A DNA stretch of 7,932 nt from Dorea sp. (GCA_016295505.1 JAEDLC010000085.1:1-7932); one strand, 5' to 3'. Shown: positions 1-6,685, counted from the stretch's first letter. The notes: a model not told the origin generated them from the sequence alone. A program made the numbers and translations.

Positions 1-700
1 CACCTTCTCCAAGTACAAAGCCGCCGCGATCCTTGTCGAATGGGATAGATGCACGCATCGGATCCTGTGCGGTAGAAAGTGCCGTCAGACTGGTAAATCC
101 GGCCACACCGGTAGGACAGATACAGCTCTCTGTTCCTCCTGCAATCATGATATCTGCATCATCATACTGGATTGCACGGAGTGCATCTCCGATACAATTC
201 GTTCCTGACGCACATGCCGTTACGACATTGGTACATTTTCCGCGAAATCCCAGCTGAATCGATATATTTCCCGCAGCCATGTTGGAGATCATAAGCGGAA
301 CCATCAGAGGATTCACTCTTCCCGGTCCTCTGGAAATAAGCTTTTCATACTCTTTTTCCACTGTCTGAAGACTTCCGATTCCAGATCCTACGATCACACC
401 CGCACGGAACGGATCTTCTTTTTCAATCTCCAGTCCGGCATCTTCATATGCTTCCTTTGCTGCCGCTACCGCATACTGGGAAAACAGTTCCATGCGTTTT
501 GCTGCTTTAAAGTCCATCCGTTCTTTTGCAACAAATCCTTTTACCTCAGCTGCCAGCTTTACTTTATAGTCCGTCGTATCAAATCTGGTAATCTCTCCGA
601 TCCCTACTTGTCCGGCTTTGATTCCTTCCCAGAACTCATCCACGGTATTACCGATCGGTGTCACTGCTCCAAGTCCTGTTACTACAACCCTTCTCTTCAT
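1..700 (-). CDS. fabF: Beta-ketoacyl-ACP synthase II, N-terminal part (cut by window edge)
   Basis: FabF condenses malonyl-ACP with a growing acyl-ACP, the elongation step of type II fatty acid synthesis in the cytoplasm. The first 233 residues are visible, of about 410 usual for the family; the rest lies beyond position 1. The start MKRRVVVTGLGAVTPIG is the classic N-terminus. The nucleophile is Cys163 in the TACASGTNC motif, the usual position for this family. The two catalytic histidines and the GFGG loop fall in the missing part. An AAGGAG ribosome binding site (710-715) sits 9 bases before the ATG. The gene follows fabG after 22 bases and is surely co-transcribed with it. No frameshift is seen. 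FabB/FabF subclass is inferred from operon position and the N-terminus. Confidence 0.95.
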   Translation of the reverse strand, partial: MKRRVVVTGLGAVTPIGNTVDEFWEGIKAGQVGIGEITRFDTTDYKVKLAAEVKGFVAKERMDFKAAKRMELFSQYAVAAAKEAYEDAGLEIEKEDPFRAGVIVGSGIGSLQTVEKEYEKLISRGPGRVNPLMVPLMISNMAAGNISIQLGFRGKCTNVVTACASGTNCIGDALRAIQYDDADIMIAGGTESCICPTGVAGFTSLTALSTAQDPMRASIPFDKDRGGFVLGEG

Positions 701-722
701 TTTTCTGTTCTCCTTCAACTAT

Positions 723-1463
723 TTACATCACCATACCGCCATCTACATGCAGCACCTGTCCTGTAATGTATCCGGCATCTTCTGATGCAAGAAATGCTGC
801 TGCTGCCGCTACCTGTTCCGGTTTCCCGAATCTTCCGAGTGGAATCTGAGAAACGGAAGCTTCTTTTACTTTGTCGGAAAGCACATCCGTCATATCTGTT
901 TCAATAAATCCCGGTGCAATGGCATTGACTGTAATCCCACGGGAAGCCACCTCTCTTGCAGTGGCTTTGGTCAGACCGATGATCCCTGCCTTGGAAGCCG
1001 CATAATTGACCTGCCCTGCGTTACCGGTCACTCCTACGACAGATGCCATATTGATGATACGTCCGCTTTTCTGCCGAAGCATCTGACGCACCACAAAACG
1101 AGTCGTATTAAATGCGCCTTTCAGATTGATATCAATGACCCGATCAAAATCTTCTTCTGACATCTTCATCAGAAGCCCGTCTCTTGTGATTCCTGCATTG
1201 TTCACCAGAATGTCGATTCTTCCATATGCATCCACAACATCCTGGATCATACTCTTACATGCCTCATGATCAGACACATTGCACTGACAGATGGATGCGG
1301 TTCCACCGCCTGCTTCTATCTCCTGCTTTACTTCTTCCGCTTTTTCTTTTGATCCGTTGTAATTCACTACAACCGTTGCTCCCATTGAAGCAAGTTTTAA
1401 GGCAACCGCTTTTCCGATTCCTCTGGAAGCTCCTGTCACTACTGCAATCTTTCCTTCTAACAT
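723..1463 (-). CDS. fabG: 3-oxoacyl-ACP reductase, NADPH-dependent
   Basis: FabG reduces 3-ketoacyl-ACP to 3-hydroxyacyl-ACP, the first reduction of each elongation cycle. The 246-residue protein is full length for this short-chain dehydrogenase. Visible motifs in order are the Rossmann glycine motif TGASRGIG (residues 10-17), NNAG (88-91), Asn113, and the catalytic Ser141, Tyr154 and Lys158 (YAASK), then PGFIETDM (184-191) and the C-terminal HVDGG. The start was set at MLEGKIAVVTGAS because an AAGGAG site lies 5 bases upstream. The frame stays open a further 28 codons into fabD, but that extension is not FabG-like. The gene lies 34 bases after fabD. It is one of many SDR proteins by fold; the operon context makes the FabG assignment firm. 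Confidence 0.96.
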   Translation of the reverse strand: MLEGKIAVVTGASRGIGKAVALKLASMGATVVVNYNGSKEKAEEVKQEIEAGGGTASICQCNVSDHEACKSMIQDVVDAYGRIDILVNNAGITRDGLLMKMSEEDFDRVIDINLKGAFNTTRFVVRQMLRQKSGRIINMASVVGVTGNAGQVNYAASKAGIIGLTKATAREVASRGITVNAIAPGFIETDMTDVLSDKVKEASVSQIPLGRFGKPEQVAAAAAFLASEDAGYITGQVLHVDGGMVM

Positions 1464-1497
1464 ACATACTCCTTCTCCGGCCGCTGCCATACTTAAG

Positions 1498-2421
1498 CTA
1501 CTCTGCCAGTTCTGCCGCAACCTTTTCCACATCATCCAGGGTTGCAATGTTATATACTTTCACATCACGATTAATTTTCTTCATAAATCCTGCCAGCGTT
1601 CTGCCCGGTCCGATCTCTACAAAGATATCGACACCGTCAGCGATCATGGATTCCATGCTCTGCATCCAGCGTACCGGAGAACTTACCTGTTCTTTCAGAA
1701 GTGCAGCCGTCTGCGTGATATCCGTCACTGCTTTCGCTGTCACGTTCGTCACATAAGGAATCTCCAGTGCATGAAACTGGGTTCGGGCCAGTTCTTTTGC
1801 AAGTTCTTCGCCCGCTTCCCGAAGCATCGGTGAGTGAAACGGTCCACTGACGTTCAGCATAACAGTCCGTTTTGCTCCCGCTTCTTTCAGCTTTGCTTCC
1901 GCTTCTTTTACGGCCCCGGTCTCTCCGGTGATCACAATCTGCCCCGGACAGTTATAATTAGCGATCGTCACCCCATCAATTCCATCAGTTACCGCTTCAA
2001 TCGCCTTTTCATCCATTGCCATAATCGCACACATGGCTCCTTCGCCTGCCGGTACGGTATTCTGCATCAGGATTCCTCTTTTTCTCACCAGGCGGATCGC
2101 ATCCATATCGCTCATTCCGCCTGCAACAGCAATCGCACAATATTCACCCAGGCTTAACCCTGCGGTGATATCTGCCTTCAGCCCCTGTTCCTGCGCCGCT
2201 CTTGTCATCGCAAGACAGGTGGTTACCAGTGCTGCCTGTGTATATTCTGTCAGGTCAAGCTTGTCATTTGGCTCAAAACAAAGCGCTTTCATATCCAGCC
2301 CCAGTACTTCGCCCGCTTCATCATAGATGCGTCTGGCTGTTTCATTCTTTTGATAGAAATCCGCTCCCATCCCTGCTTTCTGGGCTCCTTGACCCGGATA
2401 GATAAATGCGATCTTACTCAT
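1498..2421 (-). CDS. fabD: Malonyl-CoA:ACP transacylase
   Basis: FabD moves the malonyl group from CoA to the phosphopantetheine arm of ACP, supplying the extender unit for FabH and FabF. At 307 residues it has the normal length. The N-terminal motif IAFIYPGQGAQ (4-14) forms the oxyanion hole. The nucleophile elbow reads GLSLGEY with Ser90; many family members have His before the serine, here it is Leu89. Arg115 (for the malonyl carboxylate) and catalytic His196 in GPFHSPML are present, as is the late EIGPGRTL segment (269-276). The start codon overlaps the end of fabK by 8 bases (ATGAGTAA), which suggests translational coupling; an AAAGGAA site lies within the end of fabK. Confidence 0.96.
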   Translation of the reverse strand: MSKIAFIYPGQGAQKAGMGADFYQKNETARRIYDEAGEVLGLDMKALCFEPNDKLDLTEYTQAALVTTCLAMTRAAQEQGLKADITAGLSLGEYCAIAVAGGMSDMDAIRLVRKRGILMQNTVPAGEGAMCAIMAMDEKAIEAVTDGIDGVTIANYNCPGQIVITGETGAVKEAEAKLKEAGAKRTVMLNVSGPFHSPMLREAGEELAKELARTQFHALEIPYVTNVTAKAVTDITQTAALLKEQVSSPVRWMQSMESMIADGVDIFVEIGPGRTLAGFMKKINRDVKVYNIATLDDVEKVAAELAE

Positions 2422-3352
2422 AAAAACCCATTCCTTTCATCAAAGCATCTGTTTCTTTTACCAGCTTTTCGATCAGCTCCTTACAGGACATTCTTTCTTT
2501 TACCATTCCGGCAATCTGTCCTGCCATGACACTTCCGTTCTTTACATCCCCGTCTACAACGGCTCTTCTTAAGCCACCAAGCGTCAACTGCTCCAGCTCT
2601 TCAAAGCTTGCACCTTTATTTTCCAGTTCCATATATTTCTTTGTCATATCATTGCGAAGGGCACGAACCGGATGTCCGGTCGTTCTTCCTGTGACACGGG
2701 AATCAATATCCTTCGCCCTGATGATTCTTTCTTTATAATTGTCATGTACCTGAGACTCATCCGTTACTACGAAATGCGTTCCCATCTGTACACCTTTTGC
2801 TCCCAGCATAAATGCTGCCGCAATTCCTCTTCCGTCTGCGATCCCTCCTGCCGCAATGACCGGAATCTTAACTGCATCTGCAACCTGCGGTACCAGTACC
2901 ATCGTTGTATTCTCTCCGATGTGTCCTCCCGCTTCACAGCCTTCTGCCACCAGAGCATCTGCTCCGCAGCGTTCCATACGTTTTGCAAGGGCCACAGAAG
3001 CAACCACAGGAATGACTTTTACTCCTGCTTCTTTCCACATCTTCATGTACTTTTCAGGATTTCCCGCACCGGTCGTAACTACTTTTACGCCTTCTTCCAC
3101 GATGACCTTTGCCACCTCATCCGCATACGGGCTCATCAGCATAATATTGACTCCAAATGGTTTATCTGTCAGTTTCTTTGCTTCGCGTACCTGTTCTCTC
3201 ACCCACTGGGCAGGCGCACTTGCCGCACCGATCAGTCCGAGACCTCCTGCTTCTGATACGGCTGCTGCCAGATGATACTCTGCAACCCATGCCATGCCTC
3301 CCTGGATGATCGGATATTCGATTCCCAATAATCTGGTTACTTCTGTCTGCAT
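2414..3352 (-). CDS. fabK: Enoyl-ACP reductase II, FMN-dependent
   Basis: FabK carries out the last reduction of the elongation cycle, trans-2-enoyl-ACP to acyl-ACP, using FMN and NAD(P)H. It is structurally unrelated to FabI and is not inhibited by triclosan. The 312-residue protein has a TIM-barrel pattern of the nitronate monooxygenase/FabK family: GIEYPIIQGGMAWV (10-23) at the N-terminus, the EAGGHIG motif with His144, the position known to be catalytic in pneumococcal FabK, and flavin-phosphate loops AAGGIADGRG (167-176) and LGAKGVQMGT (183-192). A nitronate monooxygenase is the main alternative; the place between acpP and fabD argues for FabK. It follows acpP by 21 bases. The ribosome binding site is poor (only a GGGG run at 3361-3364), but no other start would keep the conserved N-terminus. 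Confidence 0.95.
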   Translation of the reverse strand: MQTEVTRLLGIEYPIIQGGMAWVAEYHLAAAVSEAGGLGLIGAASAPAQWVREQVREAKKLTDKPFGVNIMLMSPYADEVAKVIVEEGVKVVTTGAGNPEKYMKMWKEAGVKVIPVVASVALAKRMERCGADALVAEGCEAGGHIGENTTMVLVPQVADAVKIPVIAAGGIADGRGIAAAFMLGAKGVQMGTHFVVTDESQVHDNYKERIIRAKDIDSRVTGRTTGHPVRALRNDMTKKYMELENKGASFEELEQLTLGGLRRAVVDGDVKNGSVMAGQIAGMVKERMSCKELIEKLVKETDALMKGMGFYE

Positions 3353-3373
3353 ATCTAAAACCCCGCTTCTTTC

Positions 3374-3601
3374 TTATTCTTTGTGTGCGTTAATATATTC
3401 CACAACATCTCCTACAGTTGCGATTTGTTCCAGATCCTCTGTCGGGATCTCAATGCTAAACTCATCTTCCAGAGCCATAGCAAGCTCAAAAAGATCCAGA
3501 GAATCTGCTCCAAGATCTTCTTTAAATGTAGCTCCCTCTGTAATTGCATCCTCATTTACTCCAAGATTTTCAGCAATCATTGTCTTAATCTGTTCTAACA
3601 T
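3374..3601 (-). CDS. acpP: Acyl carrier protein
   Basis: ACP carries the growing acyl chain on a phosphopantetheine arm and is the substrate platform for every other enzyme in this operon. The 75-residue acidic protein has the four-helix ACP pattern. The attachment site is Ser34 in the motif GADSLDLFEL (31-40), which must be modified by a holo-ACP synthase encoded elsewhere. Length and composition are typical. A strong AAAGGAG ribosome binding site (3610-3616) lies 8 bases before the ATG, stronger than that of the next gene fabK, in keeping with the need for excess ACP. The gene is separated from fabH by a 102-base gap, the longest inside the operon, which holds an inverted repeat. Confidence 0.97.
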   Translation of the reverse strand: MLEQIKTMIAENLGVNEDAITEGATFKEDLGADSLDLFELAMALEDEFSIEIPTEDLEQIATVGDVVEYINAHKE

Positions 3602-3646
3602 CTCATTTTCTCCTTTTACATTTCTTTTTCTTTATTAAAAATCTAT

Positions 3647-3679
3647 ATAAACCGGGAAAGCTTGCCGCCGTCGGTTTAT
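3647..3679 (-). repeat. Inverted repeat between fabH and acpP (possible attenuator or processing hairpin)
   Basis: An 8-base perfect inverted repeat, ATAAACCG (3647-3654) and CGGTTTAT (3672-3679), with a 17-base loop, lies in the fabH-acpP gap. In the minus-strand transcript the hairpin is followed about 6 bases later by five U residues (ATAGATTTTTAA). The stem is short and half AT, so it would be at best a weak terminator. It may instead mark an RNA processing point that separates fabH from the acpP-onward message. I found no convincing promoter in this gap. The repeat is seen; the role is inferred. Confidence 0.4.
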
Positions 3680-3703
3680 CGCATCATTCTCCCATCCTGC
3701 CGG

Positions 3704-4684
3704 TTACCATTCCAGCAAGGATGCTCCCCAGGTAAGTCCTGCTCCAAATCCTGCCAGGATGATCTTCTGTCCGCTCTTTAATAATCCCTTCCGATTCATC
3801 TCATCTAACAGAATCGGAATGCTCGCAGAGGATGTATTGCCATACTCCTGCAGATTCATCGGGAATTTCTCAATGGGCTCTTCCAGGCGCTTTGCCACAG
3901 ATTCCACAATCCTCCGATTTGCCTGATGCAGAATATACCATGCAATCTCTTCTTTTTTCATCTGATTCTTTTCCAGCAATTCTTCCACAGCCTGTGGTAC
4001 ACTCTTTACCGCAAATTTGAACACTGCCCGTCCATCCATCTGCATCAGGTAACGATCCTCCATCCATTCCTGCGGATCTACGTTCCCGGCAAGTCCGCTT
4101 TTATCATAACGGCTGGTACAGCTAAGTGCTGCTCCCCTTGCCCCATCGGAGTGCGTTACCGGAATATACGCCTTCTGGTCACAGGCTCTTACAACAGCTG
4201 CTCCCGCCCCGTCTCCGAATAAGATGCAGGTTCCGCGATCTTCCCAGTTCGTCAGATTGGACAGACTTTCACTTCCTATGATCAACGCATTCTGATATAC
4301 ACCGGAAGCAAGATATGCCATCGCCGTATTATAGGCAAGTACAAATCCGGTACAGGCAGCACTGAGATCAAAACAGGTTGCATGAACCGCGCCCAGTTCT
4401 TTTTGAACTTCACAGGCTGCACACGGGAGCACAACATTCGAAGAAATAGTCGATACAAGAATCAGATCGATCTCCTTCGCAGACATTCCCGCATTGTCCA
4501 GAGCCCTCTTCCCCGCTTCCGCCGCCATAGACACCGTCGTTTCTTCTCTGATGATATGACGTCTTACGACTCCGGTTCGCTCCTGTATCCATTCATCGCT
4601 GGTCTCTACCAGCTTTGCAATATCATGATTGTCCATTGTGAATGACGGTGCAAAAGATCCCGTCCCACATATTTTTCCAGTCAT
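3704..4684 (-). CDS. fabH: Beta-ketoacyl-ACP synthase III
   Basis: FabH starts fatty acid synthesis by condensing an acyl-CoA primer with malonyl-ACP, and so helps decide whether straight or branched chains are made. The protein has 326 residues, normal for the family. The thiolase-fold catalytic triad is complete: Cys111 in DLSAACTGF, His253 in ILHQANRRI and Asn283 in YGNTSSASIP. The GFGAGLTWG loop (312-320) closes the active site. The N-terminus has the SDEWIQERTGVVRRH segment (29-43) of FabH proteins. AGAGGT (4691-4696) lies 6 bases before the ATG. It is the first gene of the fab operon, directly downstream of a promoter flanked by FabT-like operators. Primer preference (acetyl or branched) cannot be told by eye. 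Confidence 0.96.
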   Translation of the reverse strand: MTGKICGTGSFAPSFTMDNHDIAKLVETSDEWIQERTGVVRRHIIREETTVSMAAEAGKRALDNAGMSAKEIDLILVSTISSNVVLPCAACEVQKELGAVHATCFDLSAACTGFVLAYNTAMAYLASGVYQNALIIGSESLSNLTNWEDRGTCILFGDGAGAAVVRACDQKAYIPVTHSDGARGAALSCTSRYDKSGLAGNVDPQEWMEDRYLMQMDGRAVFKFAVKSVPQAVEELLEKNQMKKEEIAWYILHQANRRIVESVAKRLEEPIEKFPMNLQEYGNTSSASIPILLDEMNRKGLLKSGQKIILAGFGAGLTWGASLLEW

Positions 4685-4717
4685 ATAAATACCTCTGATT
4701 TACTTTGAAAACAAATT

Positions 4718-4734
4718 ATTTTGACTTTCAAAGT
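4718..4734. promoter_or_regulatory. FabT-like operator, site 1 (over the transcription start)
   Basis: The sequence ATTTTGACTTTCAAAGT contains TTTGA-N3-TCAAA (4720-4732), the half-site arrangement of the operator known for FabT, the MarR-family repressor of fatty acid synthesis in streptococci and relatives. It overlaps the -10 hexamer of the fabH promoter by three bases and is centred on the predicted start of transcription (about 4725), so a bound dimer should block initiation. A further partial copy, ACTTTGA at 4702-4708, lies just downstream. Binding by FabT is inferred from the sequence match. Confidence 0.7.
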
Positions 4735-4760
4735 ATATACCATATTGTTTTGCATGTCAA
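4732..4760 (-). promoter_or_regulatory. Sigma-A type promoter of the fab operon
   Basis: On the minus strand a perfect -35 TTGACA (4755-4760) is followed after exactly 17 bases by -10 TATACT (4732-4737). Transcription should start near 4725, giving a leader of about 40 bases before fabH. This is close to consensus and should be a strong promoter unless repressed; the two flanking operators supply that control. Confidence 0.85.
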
Positions 4761-4761
4761 G

Positions 4762-4780
4762 TATTTTGATTATCAAAATA
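4762..4780. promoter_or_regulatory. FabT-like operator, site 2 (abutting the -35)
   Basis: A 19-base perfect palindrome about a central T contains TTTGATTATCAAA (4765-4777), which matches the published FabT operator core. It begins two bases upstream of the -35 hexamer. Its centre is 45 bases from the centre of site 1, so the two sites bracket the promoter. In streptococci FabT binds such sites more tightly when complexed with long-chain acyl-ACP; the same feedback is likely here but is inferred. Confidence 0.8.
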
Positions 4781-4977
4781 TTATTCAAAAAAAAGAATCC
4801 TAAAACCTTTATGGGCTTATAAAAAAAATCTAACGGTCCAGCCCAATAAATCTGAGATTTCAGGTGAAAATAAGAAGATAATTGGGTATAAATATATAGA
4901 CATTAAGAGAGCGCCCAATATTTCAGGCATTTAAGAGAAATCTTTTCGTATGAAGATAAAAAAGAGGATGTATGCAG
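4781..4977. other. AT-rich spacer with no recognised gene
   Basis: This stretch lies between the fab promoter region and the sdaAA terminator. It is AT-rich, with A runs of eight at 4787-4794 and 4821-4828, the first just upstream of operator site 2. It carries the small repeats described in a separate entry. One short minus-strand frame (4817-4930, 37 codons) is open, but it lacks a good ribosome binding site. No MarR-like helix-turn-helix is readable in it. In related operons a fabT/marR gene often sits here, so the segment could be a remnant, but I see no direct proof. Confidence 0.5.
4812..4938. repeat. Cluster of short direct and inverted repeats
   Basis: GCCCAATA occurs at 4841-4848 and 4913-4920, in each case followed by ATTTCAGG (4857-4864 and 4920-4927). 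The second copy lacks the bases between the two modules. TTAAGAGA occurs at 4903-4910 and 4931-4938. There are also inverted pairs: TGGGCT (4812-4817) with AGCCCA (4840-4845), and ATTGGG (4881-4886), which can pair with CCCAAT at either 4842-4847 or 4914-4919. All arms are only 6-8 bases long, so individual pairs are weak. The function is unknown. Confidence 0.5.
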
Positions 4978-5023
4978 AAAAAAATATCCGGCATCAGGAC
5001 TTCTTTACCTGTCCCGATGCCGG
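4978..5023 (-). terminator. Intrinsic terminator of the sdaAB-sdaAA operon
   Basis: On the minus strand, 20 bases past the sdaAA stop codon, a 13-base-pair stem with one G-U pair (arms 5011-5023 and 4988-5000, loop 5001-5010) is followed by ATA and seven T residues (4978-4984). The GC-rich stem plus T tract is a textbook Rho-independent terminator. It separates the serine dehydratase operon from the fab operon on the same strand. Confidence 0.93.
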
Positions 5024-5043
5024 TTCATTTCTGACTTCATATT

Positions 5044-5913
5044 TTACATATTCATCTGTTTTACAACTTCCTCAGCTGCCGGGCTTCCTGCCACACCGCC
5101 GATTCCAGTCTCTCGCAGAGAGACATCCATCTTATCTCCGACCTCTTTCATCGCATCAATGACCTGATCTATCGGAATCTTGCTTGTAATTCCCGCCAGT
5201 GCCATATCGGCTGCCGCCATCGCATTCACAGCGCCTCCGACATTTCTCTTTACGCAGGGAACTTCTACCAGTCCTCCCACCGGATCACATACCAGTCCCA
5301 TCAGATTCTTCAGTGCCATCGCACAGGCATCTCCGATCTGCTGTGTATTTCCGCCTCTGACATAACAGATCGCTCCTGCCGCCATACCGGAACCGGAGCC
5401 AATCTCCGCCTGACATCCACCGGACGCGCCGGCAAGATATGCACGATTAGCAATGATCTGTCCCAGACCTGCTGCCACATACATAGCCTCGATCATCGTT
5501 TCTTCCGGAACATCATATTCACGATAATAAGTAACCAGAACCGCAGGCAGTACACCACAGGCACCTGCCGTCGGAGCTGCAACGATACGCTTCATACAGG
5601 CATTGTTGCATCCCATTTTTAATGCATTGGCCATTACTTTCGCCATAAAATTGCCGCACAGAGGATCTCCTGTCTGCAGATACTGTTCCATCAGCCCGCC
5701 TTCTTTTCCGACCAGGCCGCTTCTGGATACTCTGTCAGGTTCATAAGCATCCAATGCATCCAGCATGGAATGCCACATATACTTCATCTTCTCCCAGGAA
5801 TCCTCAACTTTGATGCCGCGTTCATCTGCATCTTCAAGCTGTATCGCCTTCCAGAATGGAATCCTGTCTTTTTCACACCTTTCCAGTGCTTCTTCCATTG
5901 ATTGATATGACAT
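5044..5913 (-). CDS. sdaAA: L-serine dehydratase, iron-sulfur-dependent, alpha subunit
   Basis: With the beta subunit this protein deaminates L-serine to pyruvate and ammonia using a [4Fe-4S] cluster rather than pyridoxal phosphate. At 289 residues it has the usual alpha-subunit length. Conserved segments are SRSGLVG (63-69), the glycine-rich APTAGACGVLP (113-123), GASGGCQAEIGSG (162-174), GLVCDPVGGLVEVPC (206-220) and NVGGAVNAM (224-232). The likely cluster ligands Cys167, Cys209 and Cys220 have spacings of 42 and 11, the same as I recall for the characterised Legionella enzyme. The gene is 28 bases after sdaAB; a GGAGG site (5926-5930) lies rather far, 12 bases, from the ATG. It is followed by a strong terminator. 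Confidence 0.96.
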   Translation of the reverse strand: MSYQSMEEALERCEKDRIPFWKAIQLEDADERGIKVEDSWEKMKYMWHSMLDALDAYEPDRVSRSGLVGKEGGLMEQYLQTGDPLCGNFMAKVMANALKMGCNNACMKRIVAAPTAGACGVLPAVLVTYYREYDVPEETMIEAMYVAAGLGQIIANRAYLAGASGGCQAEIGSGSGMAAGAICYVRGGNTQQIGDACAMALKNLMGLVCDPVGGLVEVPCVKRNVGGAVNAMAAADMALAGITSKIPIDQVIDAMKEVGDKMDVSLRETGIGGVAGSPAAEEVVKQMNM

Positions 5914-5941
5914 ACTCTTTTATATCCTCCACTATCCTATA

Positions 5942-6613
5942 TTACGTTGTCCCGTTGGGATCAAGGAATTTCACTCTTATAATTCCCGGCTTGCTTTCCA
6001 GATCTTCAATTGCCTCACGAGGTACGATCTGATCCGTTTCAACTACCATGACCGCCGTACCGCCACGCTTATCACGGAACACCTGCATTGTAGCAACATT
6101 AATCTCTGCATTGCTCAGAGCAGTCGCCACTTCTCTGATTCTTCCCGGCTCGTCCACATTGCGGATAATCAATGTACAGCTCTCACCGCTGAAATTTACA
6201 TCAATCCCATCCAGTTTACATACCCGGATTCTTCCACCTCCGATGGAATATGCCTGAATCTTCATCGTCGGAACTCCTTCTGCCTCCATGATAATCTGAG
6301 CCGTATTCGGATGTGCTTCCTTGATATCCTTATTCTGGATCGTGAATTCCATTCCCTCTTCATGTGCCACTTCAAAGCTGGACGGAATCCTCATATCATC
6401 CGGGAGCATCCCCAAAAGCCCCGCGATCAAAGCTTTATCCGTTCCATGTCCTTTCCCCGTTGCGGCAAATGAACCATGCAGATATACGGTTGCCTTCTCA
6501 GGCTGTCTTCCAAAGAGCTGTCTTGCAATCAGACCGATACGTGCTGCTCCTGCTGTGTGGGAACTGGACGGACCTACCATAACAGGTCCTAAAATGTCAA
6601 ATATATTTCCCAT
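5942..6613 (-). CDS. sdaAB: L-serine dehydratase, iron-sulfur-dependent, beta subunit
   Basis: This is the partner of the alpha subunit in the two-subunit serine dehydratase of Firmicutes. The 223-residue protein starts with a serine dehydratase beta domain containing the substrate-binding motif GPSSSHTAGAARIG (14-27), the segment HGSFAATGKGHGTDKA (46-61), HPNT (101-104) and SIGGGRI (123-129). From about residue 147 a C-terminal ACT domain (LIIRNVDEPGRIREVATAL) is visible, a fold that often binds amino acids for regulation or subunit contact. AGAGAGGG lies 7 bases before the ATG. It is first in its operon, under a clear promoter and divergent from the plus-strand gene. Confidence 0.96.
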   Translation of the reverse strand: MGNIFDILGPVMVGPSSSHTAGAARIGLIARQLFGRQPEKATVYLHGSFAATGKGHGTDKALIAGLLGMLPDDMRIPSSFEVAHEEGMEFTIQNKDIKEAHPNTAQIIMEAEGVPTMKIQAYSIGGGRIRVCKLDGIDVNFSGESCTLIIRNVDEPGRIREVATALSNAEINVATMQVFRDKRGGTAVMVVETDQIVPREAIEDLESKPGIIRVKFLDPNGTT

Positions 6614-6656
6614 TTGTTTACCCTCTCTTTTCTTATTTTGACATATTTCTTCTTAT

Positions 6657-6685
6657 ATTATACTTGTCTTACTCACGCTTTACAA
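6657..6685 (-). promoter_or_regulatory. Sigma-A type promoter of sdaAB-sdaAA
   Basis: On the minus strand -35 TTGTAA (6680-6685) and a perfect -10 TATAAT (6657-6662) are 17 bases apart. The start of transcription should be near 6650, giving a leader of about 36 bases. No operator palindrome is apparent next to it. Confidence 0.8.

Noticed and set aside
1464..1547. Upstream extension of the fabG frame to an earlier ATG
   Set aside because: The extra 28 residues overlap fabD, are not like any FabG N-terminus, and the internal start has an AAGGAG site at the right distance.
1226..1756. 176-codon plus-strand open frame
   Set aside because: It lies opposite fabG and fabD, is rich in Leu, Ser and Pro as expected from the reverse of coding DNA, and has no family resemblance or ribosome binding site.
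2672..3256. 194-codon plus-strand open frame
   Set aside because: Entirely antisense to fabK, with a Cys/His/Phe-rich composition typical of a shadow frame.
4812..4845. TGGGCT/AGCCCA stem with an A/T run as a second terminator
   Set aside because: The T run lies inside the loop rather than after the stem, and the stem is only six pairs.
4950..5162. 70-codon plus-strand frame starting near the sdaAA terminator
   Set aside because: It runs through the terminator hairpin and then antisense to sdaAA, with no plausible initiation signal.
6634..6650. A FabT-like half-site (TTATTTTGAC) in the sdaAB leader
   Set aside because: Only one half matches; the second arm TCAAA is missing, so there is no reason to place serine dehydratase under FabT.
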